Below are positions 7,331 through 15,717 of a DNA stretch of 21,187 nt, in pieces (positions within the stretch are counted from its first letter, which is position 1; every line of letters starts with the position of its first letter). The DNA is from Bacteroides sp. (GTDB taxonomy: Bacteria > Bacteroidota > Bacteroidia > Bacteroidales > Bacteroidaceae): positions 1 through 21,187 of the forward strand of contig JASLDF010000206.1 of the NCBI GenBank assembly GCA_030151635.1. The letters run 5' to 3'. The translations under genes were made by a program, and so were the position numbers. The notes beneath the pieces were generated by a model, which was given only the letters and a program-made list of their open reading frames with translations, was not told the origin of the DNA and ran no database searches.

Positions 7331-8416
7331 TTACAATTCCGTTTCTTTCATGCGTTCTGCATTCTCAGCTACAATTAAATGGTCAATACAATCTTGTATG
7401 TCGCCATCCATAAACGCTTGTAAATTATAAATCGTGTAATTAATTCTGTGATCTGTAATTCTACCTTGTGGGTAGTTATATGTTCTAATTTTAGCAGATC
7501 TATCACCTGTTGATACCAAAGATTTACGTTGTTCTGAACGCTCTTTGTGTTTCTTTTCAGCTTCGATTTCGTATAGTTTTGCACGTAGAATTTGCAAGGC
7601 TCTCTCACGGTTAGAGTGTTGAGATCGTCCTTCTTGACAAGTAATCACAATACCAGAAGGTTTGTGAGTAAGTTGAACTTTTGTTTCAACTTTATTTACG
7701 TGCTGACCACCTGCCCCACCTGAACGAGCTGTTTGATACTCCAAATCTGCAGTGTTAATAACAATATCAACCTCCTCTACTTCAGGAAGTGTGGCTACTG
7801 TGATTGCCGAAGTGTGTACACGTCCCTGTGATTCCGTTTCAGGAACACGTTGCACACGGTGTACACCAGACTCGTATTTCATGATTCCGAAAGCACCACT
7901 ACCGATGACGTTAAATATCATCTCTTTGAATCCACCAGCTGTACCCTCATTTGAGTTTATTACTTCGATTTTCCAACCTTTGTTTTCACAATATTTAGTG
8001 TACATTCTAAATACATCTTCCACAAAAAGAGCAGCCTCATCACCACCTGTTCCAGCACGTACTTCAATAATAGCGTTGCGATCATCTTGTGGATCCTTAG
8101 GGATTAGAAGAATTTTAATATGTTCTTCTAGTTCAGGAATCTGACTTTCACATAACTCCAACTCCTCACGCGCCATCTCTTTCATATCGGGATCACTTTC
8201 GTGTGCAATAATATCTTTAGCCTCAGTGATACCATCAAGAGCCGACACGTATGCTTTACGTGCATCCATTAAATCGCTTAAGTCCTTGTACTCTTTTGTC
8301 AATTTCACAAATCTACTTTGATCTGCGATAACAGAAGGGTCGGTTATTAAAGTCGAAACCTCTTCAAATCTTGCAACTAGGTCGCCTAGTTTATTTAAAA
8401 TACTGTTGTCTGCCAT
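7331..8416 (-). CDS. prfA: Peptide chain release factor 1
   Basis: RF1 reads UAA and UAG in the ribosomal A site and triggers peptide release. The GGQ motif is at 236-238 (SGGAGGQHVNKVET), and the stop-codon recognition tripeptide is PET at 192-194 in the HRVQRVPETESQGR context, the PxT form that marks RF1 rather than RF2 (SPF). Length, 361 residues, is normal, with the helical N-terminal domain 1 up to about residue 105 and conserved EVRAGTGGDEAA at 118-129. There is no frameshift. It lies between purM (3-base gap) and pyrF (2-base gap). Genes in this window end in TAA, TAG and TGA, so RF1 will terminate many of them. Confidence 0.98.
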   Translation of the reverse strand: MADNSILNKLGDLVARFEEVSTLITDPSVIADQSRFVKLTKEYKDLSDLMDARKAYVSALDGITEAKDIIAHESDPDMKEMAREELELCESQIPELEEHIKILLIPKDPQDDRNAIIEVRAGTGGDEAALFVEDVFRMYTKYCENKGWKIEVINSNEGTAGGFKEMIFNVIGSGAFGIMKYESGVHRVQRVPETESQGRVHTSAITVATLPEVEEVDIVINTADLEYQTARSGGAGGQHVNKVETKVQLTHKPSGIVITCQEGRSQHSNRERALQILRAKLYEIEAEKKHKERSEQRKSLVSTGDRSAKIRTYNYPQGRITDHRINYTIYNLQAFMDGDIQDCIDHLIVAENAERMKETEL

Positions 8417-8419
8417 TTA

Positions 8420-9589
8420 TTAATAGTTGAATTCACCAAACTCACTCTTGATAGTAAGTGATTTTTTAGAGCTTTCCTCGACACGTCCAATAATTTGTGC
8501 ATCGATGTTGAACGATTTAGAAATTTCTATGATATCATTAGCAATTTCCTTTGGTACATAAAGTTCCATACGGTGTCCCATATTGAATACCTTGTACATT
8601 TCCGCCCAATCTGTTTTACTCTCTTCTTGAATCACTCTAAAAAGAGGAGGAAGTTTGAATAAATTATCTTTAATTACTTTCAATTTCTCGGGTAAGAAGT
8701 GTAGTACTTTTGTTTGCGCACCACCTGTACAATGAACCATGCCGTGTACTTGACTTCTATGATTATCTAATATTTTTTTGATGACTGGTGCATAAGTACG
8801 GGTAGGAGATAGTACTAATTTTCCAGCATTTACTGGTGCATCTTTCACTTTGTCTGTTAGTAACAGACTTCCAGAATAAACTAGGCTAGCCGGAACAGCT
8901 CCATCATAAGTTTCTGGATAATTTTCTGCAAGATATCGTGAGAAAACATCGTGTCTTGCAGAAGTTAAACCATTACTTCCCATTCCGCCGTTATACTCTT
9001 TCTCGTAGGTTGACTGCCCAAATGAGGCTAACCCTACAATTACATCTCCAGCTTTGATATTTGCATTATCAACAACATCATTGCGCTTCATTCTGCAAGT
9101 TACAGTACTATCCACTATAATGGTTCGTACTAAGTCGCCAACGTCAGCCGTTTCTCCTCCTGTAGCATAAATGCCGATTCCCATCTCACGTAATTCCTTT
9201 AGAATATCTTCAGTGCCATTAATGATTGCACCAATAACTTCTCCGGGTATTAACAATTTGTTTCTACCAATAGTCGATGAAACTAAAATATTGTTTGTTG
9301 CACCTACGCAAAGTAAATCATCAATATTCATGATTAAAGCATCTTGTGCAATACCTTTCCAAACTGAAATATCTCCAGTTTCTTTCCAATAGGCATAAGC
9401 TAAAGATGATTTTGTGCCAGCACCATCGGCATGCATAATATTGCAATATTCATCATCTCCTCCTAAAACATCAGGAATGATTTTACAAAATGCTGAAGGG
9501 TATAGTCCTTTATCAATGTTCTTAATTGCGTTGTGAACGTCTTCTTTAGCCGCACTTACGCCACGTAACATATAACGTTGGTTGTCCAT
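8420..9589 (-). CDS. purM: Phosphoribosylformylglycinamidine cyclo-ligase (AIR synthase), long Bacteroidota form
   Basis: PurM closes the imidazole ring of FGAM with ATP to give AIR, the fifth step of purine synthesis. ATP and metal motifs visible are HADGAGTK at 53-60, MNIDDLLCVGA at 87-97 and ATGGETADVGD at 142-152; SPTRTY (261-266) and FNMGHRMELY (335-344) are strong PurM signatures in the C-terminal AIRS domain. At 389 residues it is about 40 longer than E. coli PurM (345); the order of the motifs is unchanged, so it looks like the diverged form common in Bacteroidota. It is the first gene of the purM-prfA-pyrF-HD-lpxD-lpxC/fabZ-lpxA unit, with its own promoter match at 9628-9635. No good Shine-Dalgarno sequence precedes the ATG. 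Confidence 0.93.
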   Translation of the reverse strand: MDNQRYMLRGVSAAKEDVHNAIKNIDKGLYPSAFCKIIPDVLGGDDEYCNIMHADGAGTKSSLAYAYWKETGDISVWKGIAQDALIMNIDDLLCVGATNNILVSSTIGRNKLLIPGEVIGAIINGTEDILKELREMGIGIYATGGETADVGDLVRTIIVDSTVTCRMKRNDVVDNANIKAGDVIVGLASFGQSTYEKEYNGGMGSNGLTSARHDVFSRYLAENYPETYDGAVPASLVYSGSLLLTDKVKDAPVNAGKLVLSPTRTYAPVIKKILDNHRSQVHGMVHCTGGAQTKVLHFLPEKLKVIKDNLFKLPPLFRVIQEESKTDWAEMYKVFNMGHRMELYVPKEIANDIIEISKSFNIDAQIIGRVEESSKKSLTIKSEFGEFNY

Positions 9590-9627
9590 GAGAATAATAA
9601 TTATGTTGTATTAAATATTAGACGAAA

Positions 9628-9635
9628 CAAAAATA
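9628..9635 (-). promoter_or_regulatory. -7 promoter element upstream of purM
   Basis: TATTTTTG on the minus strand (9635-9628) matches TAnnTTTG exactly, about 38 bases before the purM ATG and downstream of the lemA terminator. No clear TTTG is present at -33. It is the only such match in the gap and would drive the whole lpx-containing unit. Confidence 0.45.
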
Positions 9636-9690
9636 CTCCTTTTTTTGGATTCAGCCACTATGGATTTGGCTTACTATATATGAAAAAAGA

Positions 9691-9722
9691 AAACCACCCA
9701 TTTGGAGTGTTGTGGGTGGTTT
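9691..9722 (-). terminator. Rho-independent terminator after lemA
   Basis: A perfect 10-bp inverted repeat (AAACCACCCA at 9691-9700 and TGGGTGGTTT at 9713-9722) encloses a 12-base loop. On the minus strand it begins 10 bases after the lemA stop codon and is followed by a T-rich tract with a single C. It separates the TPM/lemA unit from purM. Confidence 0.9.
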
Positions 9723-9732
9723 CTGTTTTTTT

Positions 9733-10314
9733 TTAGAATTCTACTTTAGGAGCGTTTTTAGCACCTTCATCAGCAGCGAAGTAAGGTTTCTTTTCAAAGC
9801 CAAACATACCTGCTAGAATATTTTTCGGGAATGTTCTAATTCCTTTATTATAGGAGTTAGCTACATCATTAAATCCTTTACGTGCAACTGCAATTCTATT
9901 TTCAGTACCTTCAAGTTGTGCTTGAAGTCCGATGAATTGCTCGTTTGCTTTCAGATCTGGATAATTCTCTCTGATCGCAAGAAGTTTTCCAAGTGCATTC
10001 GAAACATCACCTTGTGCCTTTTGGAACTCTGCCAGTTTCTCTGGTGTTAAGTTTGTAGGATCCATAGTGATTTGAGTTGCTTTGCTTCTAGCTTCGATTA
10101 CTCCCGTTAGTGTAGATTGTTCGTGAGCTGCATATCCTTTTACAGTGCTTACTAAGTTTGGTATCAAATCTAAACGTCTTTGATATTGAGTCTCTACTTG
10201 TGCCCAACCATTTTCTACATTTTCTTCAGCTTTCACCAATCCGTTATAACCAGTTATTCCCCAAATAACAATGATAGCCACAACGACTAAAATAATAATA
10301 GTACTTTTTTTCAT
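9733..10314 (-). CDS. lemA: LemA family protein
   Basis: The 193-residue protein has a short basic start, one hydrophobic segment at about 5-21, then the LemA domain with the family motif YQRRLDLIPNLVSTVKGYAAHE (read from residue 44, beginning YQRRLDL) and, later, FPKNILAGMFGF near the C-terminus. LemA proteins are membrane-anchored helical-bundle proteins with the bulk outside the cytoplasm; their role is not settled, although they are often found beside TPM-domain and M48 protease genes and are linked to envelope stress. Here the upstream neighbour, 24 bases away, encodes a TPM-domain protein, the classic pairing. A terminator follows directly. Confidence 0.95.
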   Translation of the reverse strand: MKKSTIIILVVVAIIVIWGITGYNGLVKAEENVENGWAQVETQYQRRLDLIPNLVSTVKGYAAHEQSTLTGVIEARSKATQITMDPTNLTPEKLAEFQKAQGDVSNALGKLLAIRENYPDLKANEQFIGLQAQLEGTENRIAVARKGFNDVANSYNKGIRTFPKNILAGMFGFEKKPYFAADEGAKNAPKVEF

Positions 10315-10338
10315 ATTCTGATTTTTATTAATTTGAAA

Positions 10339-11271
10339 TTAAAAACGTGAGCCAGCTCCACCGCCTCCTGTACGTCCACCTCCAAAACTTCCGCCACCAA
10401 AGCTTCCACCTCGTCGGCTTCCTCCGCCACCTGGACCAAATATAACTGGACCACCACCGCCTCCACGACTGCGGTTATTCATTTTTGTTTGTCTTTCTTT
10501 TCTAAACAATCGATGTCCACAATTGCTACAGACAAGTTCATTTTCTAGGATTCTATAATCTGGTGTATCTTCAATGACTCTGCTATTTACACGCGTCAGA
10601 GTTTTACGTTTGCAAATAGGGCATTTGTTTTGTTGTGCAATTTTAAATATGGTCAATAATACAATTAGAACAATGCAGCCGAATATGGCTAATATGATAA
10701 ATAAATATGGACCTAAATCGGGTTCATTAGGCGTGTTTATCACCTCTCCATCTTCCATATTATCATATAGTATTCCATATACTGCATCTATTCCAGACTC
10801 CATACCCGCCGACCAATTCTTGACTTTTAAAAAAGGAATCATTTGTTGGGTTTGTATTTTCTTACAAGTAATGTCGGGTAAAATACCTTCAAGCCCATAC
10901 CCTGTATTAAACTGAATACAGCCTTGGTCTAAAACAAGTAAAATTAACAAGCCATTGTCTTTTTTAGACTTTCCGATGCCCCATTTGTTGAATAGCTCGA
11001 CTGCAAACTCGAAGCAATCGGCTTCTCCAATTGATGGAACTGCAACAACTGCTACTTCAGCACCAGTTTTCTGTTCTAGGGCATATAGTTTTTGATTGAT
11101 TCTATTTTTAGAAGCTATCTCAATAATTTGAGTGGGGTCAGATACATAATTAGTTTTGTCTTGTATGTGTACACTTGGTATTTTATCGATTGTATATACT
11201 TGCTGTGCTTTTGCAGGTATTGCAAAAGTGACAAGTAGACATGCAATGATAGAAAAATAGATACGCTTCAT
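10339..11271 (-). CDS. TPM-domain membrane protein with four-cysteine zinc site and Gly-rich tail
   Basis: The 310-residue protein starts with a signal peptide (about 1-22, ending in AKA). The TPM (YgcG/TPM_phosphatase) domain covers about 42-170, with the IGKSKKDNGLLILLVL segment at 99-114 and GYGLEG at 124-129, both typical. One membrane helix is at about 188-210. After it comes a cytoplasmic segment with two CxxC pairs (Cys217/Cys220 and Cys248/Cys251), likely a zinc ribbon, and then a tail from about 269 rich in Gly, Ser and Phe that ends GAGSRF. Related proteins have been proposed to act in envelope stress or photosystem repair; no enzyme activity should be assumed here. It is paired with lemA, first in the unit, with a promoter match at 11299-11306. 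The added zinc site is a notable variant. Confidence 0.9.
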   Translation of the reverse strand: MKRIYFSIIACLLVTFAIPAKAQQVYTIDKIPSVHIQDKTNYVSDPTQIIEIASKNRINQKLYALEQKTGAEVAVVAVPSIGEADCFEFAVELFNKWGIGKSKKDNGLLILLVLDQGCIQFNTGYGLEGILPDITCKKIQTQQMIPFLKVKNWSAGMESGIDAVYGILYDNMEDGEVINTPNEPDLGPYLFIILAIFGCIVLIVLLTIFKIAQQNKCPICKRKTLTRVNSRVIEDTPDYRILENELVCSNCGHRLFRKERQTKMNNRSRGGGGGPVIFGPGGGGSRRGGSFGGGSFGGGRTGGGGAGSRF

Positions 11272-11298
11272 ATAATCAAAATCGTTTAATTGTTAAAA

Positions 11299-11306
11299 CA
11301 AAAATA
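11299..11306 (-). promoter_or_regulatory. -7 promoter element for the TPM/lemA unit
   Basis: TATTTTTG on the minus strand (11306-11299) matches TAnnTTTG exactly, 27 bases before the ATG at 11271. TTTA lies 18 bases further upstream, three of four bases of the -33 element. The 69-base gap to the preceding gene holds no obvious terminator hairpin, so some read-through from the phoH unit is possible. Confidence 0.45.
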
Positions 11307-11340
11307 ATACATCTTACTGTGATTTAAAGTATTAATGTGA

Positions 11341-12261
11341 CTATTTCTGTTGTTTATTGATAGCTGTGCCTTTTTTAGGTTGCCACTGTAAAGTTATTAA
11401 AGCGATTGAAATAATAACGATACCCACTCCAGATTGCCAATTCGGATATTCATCTGGAAGTAGTAGCCAACTTAATAATACACCAGATACAGGTGTCAAG
11501 AACTTCCAAATATTAAGTTCTGATACTTTTACATCGGGTTGTTTTAAGAGTGTGTACCAAATTGAGAATCCAGCCGCTGGAATAATAGCTAACCATATCC
11601 ATGCAATATAGAATTCAGCAGTATAATCTTTTATATAGATATCTTCAACATATAGAGATACAATATATAGAAGAATACCACCCGTAAAGTTAGCGAATGC
11701 AGTGAGGAAGATAGGATCTACTCGTTTCCTGTTTTTAGCTACGATAATATTAGTCGAAGAGCCTACTAGATTACTAGCTATTAATATGGCAATACCGAGA
11801 TAAAAACTTCCACCTATTGAATTATCAAATCCACCCTTCGTAAGGCTAACAAAAGTGATGCCAATTAATCCCAATACAATAGAAAGAATTTTACGTTTGG
11901 TTAATTTATCATCTCTCAAAGTATAATGTGCCATAATGGCGATAAATAGTGGTCCACCTCCAATAATTATGGCTGATAAACTAGCCGGTACCATATTTAA
12001 ACCCACGAAGAAAAGTCCATATTGCAAGAAGGTTTGAATAAACCCAAAGCCCAGCATGTATTTCCATTCTTTTAAATTGGCTTTCCAATCGACTTTTAAA
12101 ATCAGAAGCAATGGAATTAATAATACTCCCGCTAACATAAAGCGCATACCCGATAAATGAATAGGAGTTGTGTATTCAAATCCTATTTTCGCTCCAGCAA
12201 ATGCCGACCCCCATAAGAAGCAGGCTAAAACAATGAGGAGCTTATTTTGTAATTTGTGCAT
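11341..12261 (-). CDS. EamA/DMT-family transporter
   Basis: This is a 10-helix drug/metabolite-type permease made of two EamA repeats, with 306 residues from the chosen ATG. The opening KLLIVLACFLWGSAFAGAKI carries the usual first-helix motif (W-G-S-x-F), and SASLSAIIIGGGPLFIAIMAH-like sequence (starting PASLSA) ends the first repeat, with PVSGVLLSWLLLPDEYP in the second. Substrates of the family range over amino acids and other metabolites; none can be named here. The reading frame stays open upstream to an ATG at 12366, but that stretch overlaps the hydrolase gene, is Cys- and Arg-rich and not membrane-like, so ATG 12261, 5 bases after the hydrolase stop, is chosen. It is the last gene of the phoH unit. 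Confidence 0.92.
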   Translation of the reverse strand: MHKLQNKLLIVLACFLWGSAFAGAKIGFEYTTPIHLSGMRFMLAGVLLIPLLLILKVDWKANLKEWKYMLGFGFIQTFLQYGLFFVGLNMVPASLSAIIIGGGPLFIAIMAHYTLRDDKLTKRKILSIVLGLIGITFVSLTKGGFDNSIGGSFYLGIAILIASNLVGSSTNIIVAKNRKRVDPIFLTAFANFTGGILLYIVSLYVEDIYIKDYTAEFYIAWIWLAIIPAAGFSIWYTLLKQPDVKVSELNIWKFLTPVSGVLLSWLLLPDEYPNWQSGVGIVIISIALITLQWQPKKGTAINKQQK

Positions 12262-12266
12262 AAATT

Positions 12267-13238
12267 TTAATTCATGTATTGTCCAACAAAGTTGGCTACA
12301 CGTAGGGTATATTCGTCTTTGTTTTCTAAATAGGAAACTGCATGTTCGGCATCTTTTACCACCCATAATTCTTTAGGGTGAGATTTTGCTTCATATAGGT
12401 CATAAACCATCCAAGTTGGTACGAAGGTGTCGATGTCACCATGTATAAATAACATAGGTTTGTTCGATTTTTTTACCGACTCTAACGCAGAAGCTTCTTT
12501 GAAATTCCAATCGTACAACAGGTCGCAAATTAAACTAGCAGTGTGTAAGATAGGAAATTCGGGAAGACCAAACCTAACACTTAGCTCTTGAGAAAACTCA
12601 TCCCATACGCTTGTATAGCCACAATCGGCTACATAACACTTAATCTGCTCTAGTTGTTCTGTTCCAGATACCATCATTGTGGTTGCAGCCCCCATTGAAA
12701 TACCATGTAATAAAATAGAAACCTCTGATCCATATCGTGTTAAAGCAATATTAGCCCATTCTAAAACATCGAGTCTATCTTTCCAGCCCATTTGGACAGC
12801 ATCTCCCTCACTCATCCCGTGAAACTGCAAATCGGGGATAATAATATTGTAGTCTAATTCTTTGTTATATAGATGTCCAATCATAAACATTCGGATTGCA
12901 TTGTCCGTATATCCATGAATAACAAGAGCTGTGTTTTTCGTTGGTACAGCAGCATCCACATAATAACCGTGAAGTCTTTTACCTTCATAATTAATGATAG
13001 TAGTATCTTTTAGTGCACCTACCGTCTTTAAACTATCTACCCACTCCTGAACATGAGGATATCGTTCATACATTTGTTCGTATGATTCGCCAATGTTTTG
13101 TCCACGGTGCGGTGTTTTTAGTGAGTAATTTACCATAAACATACCTATACCACCAGATAAAAGGATGAACAATGCTAATACGGATACTAGTCCTATCAGA
13201 ATACGTTTTACTATTTTTCTTCGTTCCATATTTCCCAT
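12267..13238 (-). CDS. Membrane-anchored alpha/beta-hydrolase
   Basis: The 323-residue protein has a basic start, one membrane-spanning or uncleaved signal segment (about 12-36) and an alpha/beta-hydrolase domain from about 80. The nucleophile elbow is LHGISMGAAT with Ser181. The family's acid and base can be read as Asp270 (IHGDIDTFVP) and His299 (DAEHA), and VIHGYTDN at 106-113 is the oxyanion loop. It resembles the YqkD/Bem46-like hydrolases whose substrates are mostly unknown, and should lie on the periplasmic face of the inner membrane. Two starts are close: ATG 13238 and ATG 13229 (MERRK); either overlaps the 3' end of aroE (28 or 19 bases), which implies translational coupling. Confidence 0.9.
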   Translation of the reverse strand: MGNMERRKIVKRILIGLVSVLALFILLSGGIGMFMVNYSLKTPHRGQNIGESYEQMYERYPHVQEWVDSLKTVGALKDTTIINYEGKRLHGYYVDAAVPTKNTALVIHGYTDNAIRMFMIGHLYNKELDYNIIIPDLQFHGMSEGDAVQMGWKDRLDVLEWANIALTRYGSEVSILLHGISMGAATTMMVSGTEQLEQIKCYVADCGYTSVWDEFSQELSVRFGLPEFPILHTASLICDLLYDWNFKEASALESVKKSNKPMLFIHGDIDTFVPTWMVYDLYEAKSHPKELWVVKDAEHAVSYLENKDEYTLRVANFVGQYMN

Positions 13239-13954
13239 GCTTTAATAGCTTGCAAATGTAGCATTTCCAACCCATTTTTAATAATACAACCTTTCTCTTC
13301 TCCTTGTCTTAGAAATAGCGTTTTTTCTGGATTATATACCAAATCATAGAGCAGATGTTTAGCTGTGAGGTACTGATATGGTATATCAGGTGCAAACTCA
13401 GTTTTAGGAAATGTGCCTAAGGGTGTACAGTTTACGATGATATGGAAGCTATAAATAACCTCTTTAGTTAATTCTTCATAGGTCAGGATACCTTCACCTC
13501 CTTTACGAGAAACATATTGAGTCTCAATTTTTAATTGCTCCAAACCCAACTTTATAGCTTTAGAAGCACCTCCAGTTCCTAGAATTAATGCTCTTTTATG
13601 ATGAGGCTGAAGTAATGGTTTAATAGACTCCCTGAAACCAAAAATGTCGGAGTTGAAGCCGACAAGTTTGATTTGTTGATTACTGCGAATCAACTGAATG
13701 ACATTTACAGCCCCAATCTTTTTCGCTTCGGGACTAATTTCATCTAAAAGGGATAGGACATCTCGCTTATAAGGAATAGTCACATTCAGTCCCATTAAAG
13801 CACTATCTTTGACTATATCTTTAAAGTGCTCAATTTGGTCAATCTCAAAATTAAGATACTCCGCATCAATCTTCTCTTTCTCAAATTTATCAGTAAAAAA
13901 TGATTTTGAAAAAGAGTGACCTAATGGATATCCTATAAGACCATATTTACGCAT
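13211..13954 (-). CDS. aroE: Shikimate dehydrogenase
   Basis: AroE reduces 3-dehydroshikimate to shikimate with NADPH on the way to chorismate. GYPLGHSFSKSFF at 8-20 is the substrate-binding start with the conserved S-x-S, NVTIPYK at 57-63 gives the catalytic Lys63, and NSD at 101-103 gives the partner Asp103. The nucleotide-binding loop is GTGGAS at 126-131. At 247 residues it is slightly shorter than E. coli AroE (272), as usual for Bacteroidota. It lies 21 bases after ubiE, whose menaquinone product also derives from chorismate, and its 3' end overlaps the hydrolase gene. Confidence 0.96.
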   Translation of the reverse strand: MRKYGLIGYPLGHSFSKSFFTDKFEKEKIDAEYLNFEIDQIEHFKDIVKDSALMGLNVTIPYKRDVLSLLDEISPEAKKIGAVNVIQLIRSNQQIKLVGFNSDIFGFRESIKPLLQPHHKRALILGTGGASKAIKLGLEQLKIETQYVSRKGGEGILTYEELTKEVIYSFHIIVNCTPLGTFPKTEFAPDIPYQYLTAKHLLYDLVYNPEKTLFLRQGEEKGCIIKNGLEMLHLQAIKAWEIWNEEK

Positions 13955-13975
13955 AGACTGTTCAATTAAGTAACC

Positions 13976-14713
13976 TTACTTCGTTGCCATATATAATGTG
14001 CAAATGCCGAATGTAAGTCGTTTAAATTTATATTCTTTATACCCTATTTTTTTGAAGATTTCCATCATGACCTCTCCTTGTGGAAAAGCTGCAATAGTCG
14101 TAGGTAAATAGGTATAAGCATTTTTATCCTTCGAAACCATTCTTCCCAAAACTGGTATAACAAGCTTAGAGTACACTTTGAATAATTGTTTCATCGGAAA
14201 GTGAACCGGTGTTGTCAATTCAAGAATTGCTAACTTCCCTCCAGGTTTTAATACACGGTGCATTTCAGTTAATCCTTGCTCCAAATTTTGGAAATTACGA
14301 ATACCAAAAGCAGCTGTAACTGCATCATATGTATTGTCGTCATAGGTAAGGGCTAAACAATCTTCTTTTTCGAACGATATAACATCAGAAAGACCAAGCT
14401 TATCAACTTTTTTTCTTCCTACATTCATCATACCTTCCGAAATATCCGTTCCAATAATCTTCTTAGGAGTTAAGAATTTATGTGCAGATATCGCAAAATC
14501 CCCCGTTCCAGATGCCACATCCATCATGACTTGAGGATTAAACTGTTTTAGCCATTTCATTGCCTTGCGGCGCCATATCTTATCTATATTAAAAGATAAG
14601 ATATGGTTTAATTTATCATATTCAGGAGCAATATTATCGAACATGTCTTCAACCTGCTCTGCTTTTTCTCGCTCTTTATCGTATGGATTTATTTCTTCTT
14701 GTTTATATTTCAT
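13976..14713 (-). CDS. ubiE: Demethylmenaquinone methyltransferase (UbiE/MenG)
   Basis: The enzyme methylates demethylmenaquinone with SAM, the last step of menaquinone synthesis, at the cytoplasmic membrane. The 245 residues carry the family opening VEDMFDNIAPEYDKLNHILSF (from residue 21, starting VEDMFD), SAM motif I MDVASGTGD at 64-72, AAFGIRNFQNLEQGL in the middle and RVLKPGGKLAILEL as the post-II/III motif. The ubiquinone function of the E. coli enzyme is not expected, since Bacteroidota use menaquinone; menG would be the more exact symbol. Its ATG overlaps the purC TGA as ATGA, a tight coupling. Confidence 0.96.
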   Translation of the reverse strand: MKYKQEEINPYDKEREKAEQVEDMFDNIAPEYDKLNHILSFNIDKIWRRKAMKWLKQFNPQVMMDVASGTGDFAISAHKFLTPKKIIGTDISEGMMNVGRKKVDKLGLSDVISFEKEDCLALTYDDNTYDAVTAAFGIRNFQNLEQGLTEMHRVLKPGGKLAILELTTPVHFPMKQLFKVYSKLVIPVLGRMVSKDKNAYTYLPTTIAAFPQGEVMMEIFKKIGYKEYKFKRLTFGICTLYMATK

Positions 14714-15663
14714 TTTTTATAGTTTTCAAGAAATTGAGTTACGTTGCCTTCAATTCGTTGAACTAAGTTTTCAGAATCAGCTTTAATGAATTTTTGACCT
14801 ACAATCTGTTCGTAAAGCTCAATGTATCTTTCAGAAACAGATGTAACGTACTCTTCAGTCATTTCAGGGACTTGTTGTCCTGGTTCACCCATAAAGTTAT
14901 TTTCTATTAGCCATTGACGTACAAACTCTTTTGAAAGTTGTTTTTGAGGTAATCCTTTTTCAAAGTTTTCTTGGTAGCCTTTTGCATAAAAATATCTCGA
15001 TGAGTCTGGAGTATGAATTTCATCAATTAGATAGATTTCACCTCCTTTTTTACCAAATTCGTATTTTGTATCGACTAAAATCAAGCCTTTGTCGTTGGCC
15101 ATTGCTGTGCCTTTTTCGAAAAGAGCAAGAGTATATTTCTCCAATAATTCGTAATCTTCTTTAGTTGCTAAGCCCTGTGCTATGATTTCTTCTTTTGAAA
15201 TGTTTTCATCGTGCCCTTCATCTGCTTTAGTAGTAGGGGTAATGATAGGCTGGTCAAATTTTTGATTTTCCTTCATTCCATCAGGTAATGGTACACCACA
15301 AAGTGTTCTAGCCCCAGCTTTGTACTCTCTCCATGCGCTTCCTGTAAGATATCCTCTAATAATCATCTCGACTTTAAAGCCTTCACAACGATGACCTATA
15401 GTTATCATAGGATCAGGAGTTGCAATTTTCCAGTTTTGAACAATATCTTTCGTAGCATCTAAAAACTGCGCAGCAATCTGATTTAGAACTTGACCTTTAA
15501 ATGGAATTCCCTTTGGAAGTACCACATCAAAGGCAGAAATTCTGTCCGTAGCAACCATAACTATAAGGTCGTCATTAATGTTATAAACATCACGTACTTT
15601 ACCGTGATAAACAGTTTTTTGCTTAGGGAAATTAAAATCGGTTCTAACTAATGCTTTGTTCAT
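14710..15663 (-). CDS. purC: Phosphoribosylaminoimidazole-succinocarboxamide (SAICAR) synthase
   Basis: PurC joins CAIR and aspartate with ATP to form SAICAR in purine synthesis. GKVRDVYNI at 21-29 is the ATP-binding start; ATDRISAFDV at 38-47, RGYLTGSAW near 103, TPTTKADEGHDE near 143-154, DTKYEFG and DEIHTPDSSRY are the conserved family motifs in order. At 317 residues it is the longer type (E. coli is 237) seen in Bacteroidota and yeast-like enzymes. It is 54 bases after phoH, with no clear promoter match or terminator between, so it is probably read with phoH. It shares a 4-base overlap with ubiE. Confidence 0.97.
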   Translation of the reverse strand: MNKALVRTDFNFPKQKTVYHGKVRDVYNINDDLIVMVATDRISAFDVVLPKGIPFKGQVLNQIAAQFLDATKDIVQNWKIATPDPMITIGHRCEGFKVEMIIRGYLTGSAWREYKAGARTLCGVPLPDGMKENQKFDQPIITPTTKADEGHDENISKEEIIAQGLATKEDYELLEKYTLALFEKGTAMANDKGLILVDTKYEFGKKGGEIYLIDEIHTPDSSRYFYAKGYQENFEKGLPQKQLSKEFVRQWLIENNFMGEPGQQVPEMTEEYVTSVSERYIELYEQIVGQKFIKADSENLVQRIEGNVTQFLENYKK

Positions 15664-15717
15664 TTTTATTGATTTTTGAAATGATTACAATGAGTTTATA
15701 CTTGCTTTATAAATAGC

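Noticed and set aside
7752..8144. Plus-strand open frame of 130 codons
   Set aside because: It is antisense to the conserved core of prfA, with a low-complexity Ser/Thr-rich translation typical of a shadow frame.
10574..10915. Plus-strand open frame of 113 codons
   Set aside because: It is antisense to the TPM gene, with no promoter match or known motif.
12262..12366. Longer N-terminus for the EamA transporter, from ATG 12366
   Set aside because: It overlaps the hydrolase gene by 100 bases and adds a Cys/Arg-rich stretch unlike any EamA start; ATG 12261 gives a standard first helix.
15664..15717. Possible separate promoter or riboswitch before purC
   Set aside because: The 54-base gap has no exact TAnnTTTG match, no terminator and is too short for a purine riboswitch with an expression platform.
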